From the NCBI RefSeq assembly GCF_001306135.1, contig NZ_LGKP01000042.1, positions 1 to 64,000 on the forward strand: 64,000 nt of DNA, given 5' to 3'. Of this stretch, positions 25,500 to 33,291 are shown one piece after another. This stretch comes from Herpetosiphon geysericola (GTDB lineage Bacteria; Chloroflexota; Chloroflexia; Chloroflexales; Herpetosiphonaceae). A program made the position numbers and the translations under genes. Position 1 is the stretch's first letter; each line of letters opens with the position of its first letter. The notes beneath the pieces are model-generated. The model ran no database searches. It had not been told where the DNA came from and worked only from the letters and a program-made list of their open reading frames with translations.

Positions 25500-27035
25500 T
25501 TATCGTGATGATGGAAGCCAGCGCAGCGGATCAACGGCTTGTCCATCGACCTTCAGCGTCAAATGGAGATGTGGTCCAGTGGAGTATCCTCCCCCTGCAG
25601 CGTCATAGGTGGTTCCCATCAGTCCGATAGGTTCTCCCCCTTCAACCCATTGCCCTTCAACAACTAGTGGCTGACTCATCATATGCCCATAGGTTGAGGT
25701 AAAGTCATCGTCATGCTGCAACTTCACACAATAGCCGAAGCCACGACACCAGCCAGCCTCGATTACGGTGCCGCGACGAATCGCATAGATCGGAGTCCCT
25801 TCACGGTTGGCAATATCAATGCCATTATGAAATGTTCCACCATTGACCGTGAGCGCACGCTGGCCGAATGGAGACGAGACGGAACCAATCGTTGGCCAGA
25901 ACCAGGTTGGTGGTGCTGGCGGCAGGTCGGTTGCTTCGGGGACACGCTCGATCACACTATCGGGTGTTTGGATCTGGTGCTGCTCAACCCACATGAGACC
26001 AGCGTCTGCTTGGACTTGGAGCCATCCATTATGGTGAGCTACCGCCCTCAGCTGCGCACCATGCTGCACCGTCGCTGTCCTTTTATAGATAGTACCCGGT
26101 CCGCTCCACAGTTGCGCATCGGTTTGAACCATGACCATCGGTGTTGCAACGCTATCAGCTCGATCCATGGATGGCCGACGATCAGCCGGCAACGGCGCCT
26201 CTGGAATAAACAGCTCTTGGCCTGGGCGAAGCGCCTGTCCGCGATCAAGCTGATTTGGTGCGTAGGTTCGGATCATGGCAGCATCGACCTGATACGCCTG
26301 AGCAATCTGATTCACCGTTTCCTCGACGACAACGGTATGAATTACCCCATCACGCCGGGGAATGCGAATCGTGTCACCAATGGTGATCCATGCGCCGAGC
26401 GTGTTCGAGCCGACCAACGATTCCACGCGGAGACCGTACCGTGTGGCAATGGCACGGAGCGTATCATGTGGTTGGATCACATACGCATCGACGAACATTG
26501 GCCCTGATTCCTGCGTTGGTGTAACCAGTCGTGGTCCATTATCCAGCCCGTTCAAGCGCGGATCACGCCGGGTTGCTGCTGGTACTGGGTACGGAAACGG
26601 GATACGCGGCTTTGTCCTATCGGCGTACTCACTCTTGGCCGGAACGTGCGCTGAAGGCACTGCCTTTGGCGATCCCAAAGACAGCGAGAACCCATCCGAC
26701 ACGGCAATAAAGAACGCGAAGCCGATCACGACTGCATGCATTGCGCCACGTGGCGATAATCGTAATCGTGTACACCATGAGCGACGCTGTTGCCGATACG
26801 TCGCAGCGGCTCGATGGAGTGTCGCGTTGAATGACCATCGGATAGCGTGGCGTTGGCGACCACCGAGCTTCACCCAAGCAGCTCGCGCGGCTTGGTTGGC
26901 CGGGAGTTCGGTCTTCGGTATTGCTTGCGTATCAGCATGCCTGGGTCTCCAACTCCGGCTTCGAATACGAATACGCCGAAGCCGAAATGATGATCGTATC
27001 CTTGCATCACGATTAACTAATGGTTGTACCGCCAT
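25500..27035 (-). CDS. LysM-SH3-M23 cell-wall peptidase
   Basis: 511 residues starting at MAVQPLV, where GAAGGAG lies 8 bases upstream. An arginine-rich N-terminus precedes one membrane helix (AVVIGFAFFIAV). Two LysM modules follow (HDTLRAIATRYGL; and TVNQIAQAYQVD), then a bacterial SH3 domain (LWSGPGTIYKRT), then a C-terminal M23 endopeptidase with zinc ligands in HNGIDIA (about 402-408) and HLH (about 488). It should cut peptide cross-links in the cell wall, probably to let the secretion apparatus through. It is the last gene of the long minus-strand locus and is preceded by leader RNA copy 1. Confidence 0.9.
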   Translation of the reverse strand: MAVQPLVNRDARIRSSFRLRRIRIRSRSWRPRHADTQAIPKTELPANQAARAAWVKLGGRQRHAIRWSFNATLHRAAATYRQQRRSWCTRLRLSPRGAMHAVVIGFAFFIAVSDGFSLSLGSPKAVPSAHVPAKSEYADRTKPRIPFPYPVPAATRRDPRLNGLDNGPRLVTPTQESGPMFVDAYVIQPHDTLRAIATRYGLRVESLVGSNTLGAWITIGDTIRIPRRDGVIHTVVVEETVNQIAQAYQVDAAMIRTYAPNQLDRGQALRPGQELFIPEAPLPADRRPSMDRADSVATPMVMVQTDAQLWSGPGTIYKRTATVQHGAQLRAVAHHNGWLQVQADAGLMWVEQHQIQTPDSVIERVPEATDLPPAPPTWFWPTIGSVSSPFGQRALTVNGGTFHNGIDIANREGTPIYAIRRGTVIEAGWCRGFGYCVKLQHDDDFTSTYGHMMSQPLVVEGQWVEGGEPIGLMGTTYDAAGGGYSTGPHLHLTLKVDGQAVDPLRWLPSSR

Positions 27036-27051
27036 TGTATGGACTCCTTCG

Positions 27052-27150
27052 TTAAAGAAAAGACGGGCTTGTCTTGTCATCTTGTTGAGAGATGAACTCA
27101 CAAGCTCGCCTTTCGACAGCTTTCTGAACGTATATCCTCGCTCCAGGAAT
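27052..27150 (-). promoter_or_regulatory. Pseudoknot-attenuator leader RNA, copy 1 of 5
   Basis: Transcribed leftward. Pseudoknot at 27126-27149: stem 1 TCCT/AGGA, stem 2 GAGCG/CGTTC. Then the invariant TCAGAAAGCTGTC, an antiterminator hairpin (AAGCT-GTC, GAAA loop, GGC-G-AGCTT) and a terminator (GGCGAGCTTGT pairing with ACAAGCCCGTC, one mismatch, then CTTTTCTTT). It ends about 17 bases before the start codon of the LysM-M23 gene. This copy is the most diverged and supplies the key compensatory changes. No clear promoter was found between it and the gene at 27170, so it may be reached by read-through. Confidence 0.75.
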
Positions 27151-27169
27151 TAAGTTGGGTTTCATGCGC

Positions 27170-27715
27170 TTAATGACGCGATGATGATGATTCTTCTTCA
27201 AACCACTCGGAAATACGCTCTCCCATATGGACAATATCCCGCGTCAATGCCGCTAGCATCGCCGAACGATGCGGTTCGCATTGGGGATCCATATCCCCTT
27301 CACGCACATACTCCGTGTAGTGAATACTCAGCGCCTGCGCTTCATCGGCAGAGAGACCCGATTCAATCGTAAATCCGAAGATCGTGTCATTGTGTATTGC
27401 CTTAAGCCGCCCTTCAAGCCGTACTATCCGTGCATAGATATCGACCATCGGCCATTCATGATCAAGTCGAAATGTGATATTCAAGGGCTTCAGTGTTCGA
27501 TATTTTCGAGGAAATATGGATTTAATCGTCTTGGCACGACCCTGATGATGCGTCTCCATGACCGCAACCGCACATTCCACCGTGCCGATGAAAAATTGGA
27601 GGCCTAGGGTCACCACGTCGGTTGAAGGATTGAGCATTTCCAAGGTCGTGCTTTTAAGGTTGGCGGCATCAAACGCATGCTGCAACGCATGGATAAATAC
27701 GCGAATGGGAGTCAT
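27170..27715 (-). CDS. Hypothetical protein with possible PilZ-like fold
   Basis: 181 residues; AGGA lies about 10 bases before the ATG. It is predicted soluble, with alternating strands in residues 20-110 (KTIKSIFPRKYRTLKPLNIT, then a strand-turn-strand) and a helical C-terminus. The arginine-rich turn followed by a beta-rich core loosely recalls PilZ-type c-di-GMP-binding proteins, but the RxxxR and D/NxSxxG motifs are not clear, so I do not assign it. It lies between the FG-GAP gene and leader copy 1, probably in one transcript with its neighbours. Confidence 0.6.
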   Translation of the reverse strand: MTPIRVFIHALQHAFDAANLKSTTLEMLNPSTDVVTLGLQFFIGTVECAVAVMETHHQGRAKTIKSIFPRKYRTLKPLNITFRLDHEWPMVDIYARIVRLEGRLKAIHNDTIFGFTIESGLSADEAQALSIHYTEYVREGDMDPQCEPHRSAMLAALTRDIVHMGERISEWFEEESSSSRH

Positions 27716-27776
27716 ATCCTGCCAGTCCTGTCACTATGCTCCACGGTTTGTGCAAAAGCCTAGACATTGGTATCAG

Positions 27777-29987
27777 CTACAGCGACTGAAGCGTCGCTGC
27801 TCGGCCAACGAGCAGTGGAAGGAAGACGATGCCTTCACTACTCGGCAGTGCCGATGCTGGCGGCACTGGTGGCGGGCTGCTCACCATAAATGTGATCGTC
27901 AGGGGTATACCAGCCGTTCCGGATGCATGCATTCCGGTATAGGCAATGATGGTAAGGGTATGGGGGCCAATAGTCGGCGTCCATGCGCTATAATCGTTCC
28001 CATTATTGCCAGCGAGGGCATAGGGGGCACCATTTTCAATCCGCGTGATTCTACCGTCGAGCACGAATTTGACACTGCCAACGGTCCCAGGATTCGTGAA
28101 TGCCTGCATATTCAATCGGTGGGTTGGCAAACTGCCAAAATTCAACGTCATACTGCTCCCAAGCGACTCAAAACCAGCGATTGGCAGATCGGTATCAGCA
28201 TTGATCAGGGTCAGTTTGGTGATGCTTGGGCCTGTACTGGACTGCGGGGTCGGTGTAACCTGAACCGGTGGTATCGTGGGCGATGGAGGCACGGTGGGTG
28301 GAATACTCGTCGCTGAAGGAGCTGCCGTAGGCGGAACATGCGTCATGGTGGCTGATGGCTGCACACCACAGGTCTGACTTGCCGATGACGCGACCGGTAC
28401 ACGATTCGCATGCCGCTGCGGGGCCAAGCGCGCGGTTATCCATGGCATCGAGCCAGGCTGTACCCGCCCGAGCGTGTTCCAGGCATACAGCGCCCCACCC
28501 TTTGAGTGGGCAATAAGCTCAACGGAACAATTTCCGTCGAGATCCGCGAGGGTTGGACCCGCAATAACGCCTTGTATTGCGGTCGTGCTGTTCCCCTCAT
28601 TAGGAAGCGCCAGCGGGAAGCCGCTGAGGAGCTGCCCCGATCGCGCGTTGAGTGCCGACATGCCAACAGCATTATTGGCTGAGCCATCATAGCTATAGGT
28701 GCCCAACACTATCTCAGGCACGCCATCCCCAGTGATGTCTCCAACCGCGACCTCACTCGCATAGAGCGCCCGTCCGTTGGCATAATTATAGGACCAGAGC
28801 TGGACACCATTCTCACGATATGCCCGAATCGTGCCATCGTCGAAGGTGACAACAATCTCTAGCACACCATCATGATCCAGATCAACAACAACGACCGGAT
28901 TGTTCGGCGTAAAATAGTTCGACCGTAGGGGCGATCCAACCGTCCGACCGATAGACCAGCCAGGCCGCCGCTGCCCATTCGGTTCAAGGATGATTAATGC
29001 GGTCGAGGTATTCTGATGCGCTTGGAGCGGGTCACGAACCTTCCCCGCGACGATGATTTCGGGGGTACCGTCGCTGTCGAGATCTGCGACGGTTGGAGCA
29101 GAGCGCGTGAACTCAATATATTTATCGCGGCCCCAGGTCTGAGCAGCGCCATCAAGATAGGTTCGCACGGGCCAGCCTGCCACCTGTTGACCAGTACCGG
29201 TATAGGCATTCATGTACATTTCATCACGACCGATGATAATTTCGGCCTTGCCATCACCCGTAAGATCCGCAGCGGCCAACTGGCCGAAGAATCCCGATCC
29301 CTTTGTGGCTGATAGTGGAAAACCCGGTACCGGCGAACCATCCACATTCCACGCATACAGGTTTGGTGCATAGTTCGTGTTGCTTCCAGCCTCGTTGGTC
29401 GTTGCGGCGAGGATCTCCAAGTTGCTGTTGCCAGCGATATCGACTATGGTAACACTCATCACTTCGGGGGTATTCCCATTCGTGATTCCGGCCCAGTCCA
29501 TCTCTTTTGGCCACCCTGGAAGCACCGTCCCATCACGCCGCCAAGCAAAAACTTTGCCACGCTGTCCAGCGCTCGATCCCGTGCCACGTGTCCCGGCGAC
29601 GACATCGAGCTTACCATCACGATCAATATCAGCAATCGCTAACGAGCCATTGATCCGTGGGGCATTATCACAAATGCCGCCGGTCTTCCAAGGAAAACCG
29701 GGGAGTAAGCCACCAGTAGGCGTAAAGCCCCACACGCAGCCTGTACTGTCAGCTGACACGATGTCAAGCACACCATCACCGGTGAGATCAATGACCGTTG
29801 GAGAGGAAAAAAATGAACCGTAGGGCTGGAGTGCGGGAAATCCAGGCCGCAGACTCAATGGTTGTGATGCGGCTGCAGCGTTCGATTGGACTGAAGAAAG
29901 AAGAAAACCAACCATACCAGCAACAATCAGGATAAAAAGGGATGGTATGAGACGGTGGACAGGATACGATTCTTCTGAAGTATTCAT
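27777..29987 (-). CDS. Exported FG-GAP/VCBS repeat protein
   Basis: 736 residues starting at MNTSEESYP, chosen because AAGGAT lies 8 bases upstream of this ATG. A signal peptide occupies about residues 10-40. Residues 45-550 contain repeated calcium-binding FG-GAP motifs such as DLTGDGVLDIVSAD, DIDRDGKLDVVAG and DLDSDGTPEIIVAG, which build a beta-propeller seen in integrins and surface adhesins. A Pro/Thr/Ser linker follows (about 555-605), then a beta-sandwich domain (about 610-710) and a weak hydrophobic tail. It probably acts on the outer side of the cell, in adhesion or as part of the pilus-like apparatus. Leader RNA copy 2 precedes it. Confidence 0.85.
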   Translation of the reverse strand: MNTSEESYPVHRLIPSLFILIVAGMVGFLLSSVQSNAAAASQPLSLRPGFPALQPYGSFFSSPTVIDLTGDGVLDIVSADSTGCVWGFTPTGGLLPGFPWKTGGICDNAPRINGSLAIADIDRDGKLDVVAGTRGTGSSAGQRGKVFAWRRDGTVLPGWPKEMDWAGITNGNTPEVMSVTIVDIAGNSNLEILAATTNEAGSNTNYAPNLYAWNVDGSPVPGFPLSATKGSGFFGQLAAADLTGDGKAEIIIGRDEMYMNAYTGTGQQVAGWPVRTYLDGAAQTWGRDKYIEFTRSAPTVADLDSDGTPEIIVAGKVRDPLQAHQNTSTALIILEPNGQRRPGWSIGRTVGSPLRSNYFTPNNPVVVVDLDHDGVLEIVVTFDDGTIRAYRENGVQLWSYNYANGRALYASEVAVGDITGDGVPEIVLGTYSYDGSANNAVGMSALNARSGQLLSGFPLALPNEGNSTTAIQGVIAGPTLADLDGNCSVELIAHSKGGALYAWNTLGRVQPGSMPWITARLAPQRHANRVPVASSASQTCGVQPSATMTHVPPTAAPSATSIPPTVPPSPTIPPVQVTPTPQSSTGPSITKLTLINADTDLPIAGFESLGSSMTLNFGSLPTHRLNMQAFTNPGTVGSVKFVLDGRITRIENGAPYALAGNNGNDYSAWTPTIGPHTLTIIAYTGMHASGTAGIPLTITFMVSSPPPVPPASALPSSEGIVFLPLLVGRAATLQSL

Positions 29988-30008
29988 GCAACACATCCTT
30001 ATCATCAT

Positions 30009-30108
30009 TAAAAACCAAACGGGCCTGCTGTTTTCTTCTCATTGCGAGAGAGGAAAAGAACAAGCCCGTCAAAGACAGCTTTCTGAGCGTTTCACCCCGC
30101 TCCGGGTT
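30009..30108 (-). promoter_or_regulatory. Pseudoknot-attenuator leader RNA, copy 2 of 5
   Basis: Pseudoknot at 30085-30107: stem 1 ACCC/GGGT, linker GAAA, stem 2 GAGCG/CGCTC. Then TCAGAAAGCTGTC, an antiterminator (AAGCT-GTC, TTT loop, GAC-G-GGCTT) and a terminator stem (ACGGGCTTG with CAGGCCCGT) followed by a T-rich run (TTGGTTTTTAA). It ends about 20 bases before the start of the FG-GAP gene. A well-spaced promoter lies upstream at 30151-30179. Confidence 0.8.
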
Positions 30109-30150
30109 CAGATTGTCATGGTCGCTTCAGATGCATCCTTGCATACATCG

Positions 30151-30179
30151 GTGATACGTTCTGTGATGGTCGCTGTCAA
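30151..30179 (-). promoter_or_regulatory. Promoter driving leader copy 2
   Basis: On the minus strand, TTGACA (30174-30179) and TATCAC (30151-30156) are separated by 17 bases. Transcription would begin near 30144, about 35 bases before the pseudoknot. This makes the FG-GAP gene an independently initiated unit with its own attenuator. Confidence 0.65.
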
Positions 30180-30305
30180 TGAAGAAAAAGAAGAAAGAGC
30201 AAACAAGAACGGGAGTTCATTGTGTCGATCATCACATCGATCATGTGCCTGCAAACGTGCGTCATCGCACTCCTAACGAATCCGGCGTGATTCATGGAAT
30301 AGTGT

Positions 30306-30470
30306 TCACCAATCGCAGGATGATTGGTTCACCGTTTCACGATGCGCCGGAAGTCTGTCATGCACCACAACGATGGGAACTAGAATGCTGGCCAGTGATG
30401 CCACACCACATGCCAATAATCGTTGCCGGCGTTGCGCGCTCTGGTCGAAAACCAAGACCCTCTGCCGCAT
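30306..30470 (-). CDS. Small membrane protein
   Basis: 54 residues (MRQRVLVFDQSAQRRQRLLA...), with a basic N-terminus and one hydrophobic helix (CGVASLASILVPIVVV, about residues 21-36). AAAGGG lies about 9 bases before the ATG, and the ORF begins 5 bases after the stop of the small membrane gene at 30475, the same tight packing as elsewhere in the locus. Family unknown. Its role is probably as a small inner-membrane component; this is inference from topology and position. Confidence 0.5.
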   Translation of the reverse strand: MRQRVLVFDQSAQRRQRLLACGVASLASILVPIVVVHDRLPAHRETVNQSSCDW

Positions 30471-30474
30471 TCCA

Positions 30475-30723
30475 TCATACCCTTTCGCCGATCAACCTGT
30501 TAAGGCGTTTGCTCAGCGGCCGTGTGGTGGAATTGCCTGGGACATAGCGGTGCGTTGGAGTCGGAACGTTCGTGACCTGCTGGAGCCGCAGCTCAACCTC
30601 GGTCGGTTGTACCATCTGCATTTGCAAGCATGGCTCTTGGCGTCGCCGGGCATGCCATAGCGCACCGGTGGCACAGAGCCACCCTAGGACTGCCAGAATA
30701 AAAAGCCCATGCATCAGTGTCAT
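30475..30723 (-). CDS. Small membrane protein
   Basis: 82 residues with GAGG 8 bases before the ATG. One N-terminal hydrophobic helix (LFILAVLGWLCATGALW, about 7-23) is followed by a basic, polar cytosolic tail. No family was recognised. It lies 85 bases downstream of the OB-fold-like protein gene and 4 bases before the next small ORF, so it is part of the long operon. Confidence 0.65.
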   Translation of the reverse strand: MTLMHGLFILAVLGWLCATGALWHARRRQEPCLQMQMVQPTEVELRLQQVTNVPTPTHRYVPGNSTTRPLSKRLNRLIGERV

Positions 30724-30808
30724 CGTTTATTCCTCGTTGCACATCCCGAATGCCAGATGGCGAACTATGCATGTGCTCGCCATCTGGTACAGCGATTAAT
30801 TGCGTCTG

Positions 30809-32074
30809 TTAGGCCAGCGTCTGACTCGGCTCGGCACGCGACTTCCGTTTGCGCCGCCGGAGTGGCCGCCGCCCCGCTAACCGCGCGGCGATCTGAGCAT
30901 CCCCGTCAAGCGGCTGCGCATCAGGGGCGGGAATGATATTCGTCACCACTAAATGCTCGCTGGGTCGCGATCGCAACCAATCCAGTTTCGTTGGATCAAC
31001 CTGATCTAAGAGCGCATGACCCTTGGGAAGATACGCCGTTGTGAGGACGTATTCCGCCTCAACTTGGGCATGATTACCAGGAACCAGCAGCATCGCTGCG
31101 CTATCCGTATCGATAGGGACAAACATCTTCACCCGTGTTTTGACTTCACGCGGAGCTGCACCTGGCTCAGGACGAGCAAATTTCTCGCACGTCACCATCG
31201 TTACCTGATGGTATTGTTGTGCTGTGCCAGAGGCGAACTTTGAGCCATTGAGTGGGCCATTGAGCCGTTGAACTTCTTCAACCACGCCATTTATGCGAAT
31301 CAGGGCCACATCCGCAGCTTGCTCATCAATGAGGCGGACTTCAAGCACTTTGACGTAGAGCCGTGTCACCATCTCGCCACCAAAGTTGCTTTCCCGCTCG
31401 TAGCGTGGGTCACGTACCTTCTCCAGCACCATGCGTCCAACAATGGACACAAGGCAACCCTCACGCGGTTCTTTGCCCTCACCCTGTGCCAGCATCTGAA
31501 CCTGCGTATGCGGCAACCCTTCGGGGATAAGTAAGGCAATCCGCTTCTTTGGGGCCAAGTCTGCAAAATCGTCGTCCATGCCCGGTTCAACAACCAGCAG
31601 GTTTCGCTGCTGGTAGCTGGCCCCCCCCGATGCAAGACCTTTAAGCCACATCGCTTTCCGTTTTGGCTGCTCGATACGCCCACGGAGCAGGACGCGATTG
31701 GTTGGCCATTCATCGCCCGTCCCCAACGTATGCGGGACCTGTGTGATAACAACGGGTTTGGAATCGACATCTTGGGTCGGTGCTGAATCACGTTGGCTTT
31801 CGACGGGGGCAGTCTCAGTCTCGTGCTGACTATCACGCCGATCCTTCTTATTGGTACGGCGAGGTCGGTCACGTTCATCCGTGTCGATGGGTTCCACGAT
31901 GTGGCTGGTGCTCTTCAGAACGACATCGGCACCTACCACTGCAGCATCCAGATCGCTGACACCATGCTGAATGAAACCCGTGTGGGGCGTGCTATCCAAG
32001 ATTGCAACAGCATCACCATCTTGGGAACCAACCCCAGTTGGCGTACTGTCGTACGACGCTTGTTCGACGTTCAT
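30809..32074 (-). CDS. OB-fold-like protein, possibly ssDNA-binding
   Basis: 421 residues, AAAGGAAC before the ATG. The first 110 residues are acidic and low in order. Two beta-barrel-like regions follow, at about 120-230 (NRVLLRGRIEQP, then GCLVSIVGRMVLEK) and 245-365 (VALIRINGVVEEVQRLNGP, then HQVTMVTCEKF), which have the strand rhythm of OB folds in single-strand DNA-binding proteins. The C-terminus is very basic (RRPLRRRKRKSR). A ssDNA-binding protein would fit next to a coupling ATPase and a replication-relaxation-type protein in a DNA-transfer locus, but the assignment rests on fold pattern. Confidence 0.5.
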   Translation of the reverse strand: MNVEQASYDSTPTGVGSQDGDAVAILDSTPHTGFIQHGVSDLDAAVVGADVVLKSTSHIVEPIDTDERDRPRRTNKKDRRDSQHETETAPVESQRDSAPTQDVDSKPVVITQVPHTLGTGDEWPTNRVLLRGRIEQPKRKAMWLKGLASGGASYQQRNLLVVEPGMDDDFADLAPKKRIALLIPEGLPHTQVQMLAQGEGKEPREGCLVSIVGRMVLEKVRDPRYERESNFGGEMVTRLYVKVLEVRLIDEQAADVALIRINGVVEEVQRLNGPLNGSKFASGTAQQYHQVTMVTCEKFARPEPGAAPREVKTRVKMFVPIDTDSAAMLLVPGNHAQVEAEYVLTTAYLPKGHALLDQVDPTKLDWLRSRPSEHLVVTNIIPAPDAQPLDGDAQIAARLAGRRPLRRRKRKSRAEPSQTLA

Positions 32075-32195
32075 GCTTAATGTTCCTTTCGCTGTGTCTC
32101 AATTGATGTCCGATTCCTACCGCTGGTCATCAATCGGTTAATGCCAGTAGTGTAGAGAAAAGCGACGATCATGCCTATGGTTTCCGTCGCACGTT

Positions 32196-32225
32196 TGTCG
32201 CATGGATGAAAAAAAGCATGCGACA
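32196..32225 (-). other. Stem-loop in the leader of the OB-fold gene
   Basis: TGTCGCATG (32196-32204) and CATGCGACA (32217-32225) form a 9-bp stem with a 12-base loop in the 212-bp gap between the genes at 32287 and 32074. No U-run follows on either strand. It may be a processing or protein-binding site. Confidence 0.4.
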
Positions 32226-32286
32226 CCACACGATACATTCTCAGTTTTCTACACGATCTATGTATGGATGGGTAGCAGGACAACGC

Positions 32287-33291
32287 TCAACTCCGCAGGC
32301 CGTAGATAGGGAGGTGAGACGGTACAACTTCCCACGGATCACCCCACAGTGATATCGTTGCTCCGACATCGTCTACCCAATACCCATCAACGATAGAATG
32401 TGGCAGACGTTTGAATGTTGCTGCATAGCAACATGCTCGTCCCTGTGGTGGCTGACTGTTCCACCAGCCACGGTTAAAGGCTTGATGAATGTTCGCTAGT
32501 CGCGTCTCACTCTTCACGACAAATGTTGGAATAGGAAATGTGCCAAGGAGATCCCGCCAAAGGCCAGTGGCATATGCCGTTCGATAATCGGCACCTTTCT
32601 CACGAATGACCGATAGCTCCTCGGTCGTCCGATCAATCTCTAATGCAAAGAGACGTTCCTCATGAAATCGATCATCAAGGGGGTAGGTATCGTCGGGAAT
32701 GAGCCAGGGCATCCATCGCGCTGAGCGCTTATTGGCAGGAAGTGCATGCAATGCTCCCTGCCGGGAATATCGAATAATGATCAACGCATCAATACGAATA
32801 TGACCGAGTGCAGTATATTCGGGCCAAACATCAATCCCAACAAAACGATCAAGCGCACGCAAATCACTAATTAATCGGGTAATGAATTCTGCTTGGTCTA
32901 ACATATGACTGTGAATAGCCCGCTGGGTTGACTCGAGTGCCCCTTCTTTCGTAATTAATCGATCACGATCACGGGGTGATGGTGGCTTGGGTATGCCGAC
33001 ATACTCACGAAGAAGCGTGCTTCCTTTTTGGGTTAAGGCATACAGAAACGCGCGATTAATGGGCTTTTGCCCAAACGGATCAGACAGTGGTTCCATCCAA
33101 AGATGACCTGACTTTCGCAACATCTTCAAATGATGGGCCAATCCCTCCCGGCTCAGATCTGGCGCTGCGATCCGTTGGATCTGATGCCGTCGCATTGGCC
33201 CAATAATGCCGAATGCCAGAAGGATTTGGAGCCTTCGGTCGAGCTGGATTCCTGGCACGATGTAGCCTTTGGGTATCGGTGGCATTCCCAT
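32287..33291 (-). CDS. Replication-relaxation family-like protein
   Basis: 334 residues; the ATG overlaps the stop codon of the coupling ATPase gene (TAATG), so translation is coupled. Residues 20-90 are a winged helix (MRRHQIQRIAA, then LAHHLKMLRKSGHLWMEPL). Residues 120-320 form an alpha/beta domain (WPEYTALGHIRIDALIIIRY, then FALEIDRTTEE), arranged as in the replication-relaxation family, which has a nuclease-like fold and is common on conjugative elements of Gram-positive and Chloroflexota bacteria. It could act as DNA-binding or processing factor for transfer. No classic relaxase HUH or tyrosine motif is seen. Confidence 0.65.
   Translation of the reverse strand: MGMPPIPKGYIVPGIQLDRRLQILLAFGIIGPMRRHQIQRIAAPDLSREGLAHHLKMLRKSGHLWMEPLSDPFGQKPINRAFLYALTQKGSTLLREYVGIPKPPSPRDRDRLITKEGALESTQRAIHSHMLDQAEFITRLISDLRALDRFVGIDVWPEYTALGHIRIDALIIIRYSRQGALHALPANKRSARWMPWLIPDDTYPLDDRFHEERLFALEIDRTTEELSVIREKGADYRTAYATGLWRDLLGTFPIPTFVVKSETRLANIHQAFNRGWWNSQPPQGRACCYAATFKRLPHSIVDGYWVDDVGATISLWGDPWEVVPSHLPIYGLRS

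Noticed and set aside
25713-26507. 264-codon plus-strand open frame opposite the M23 peptidase gene
   Set aside because: The minus strand encodes clear LysM, SH3 and M23 motifs with a good start, while the plus-strand frame has no motif or ribosome-binding site.
32077-32283. 68-codon open frame on the minus strand upstream of the OB-fold gene
   Set aside because: No ribosome-binding site and an irregular composition. It lies in a leader region with a stem-loop and is more likely non-coding.
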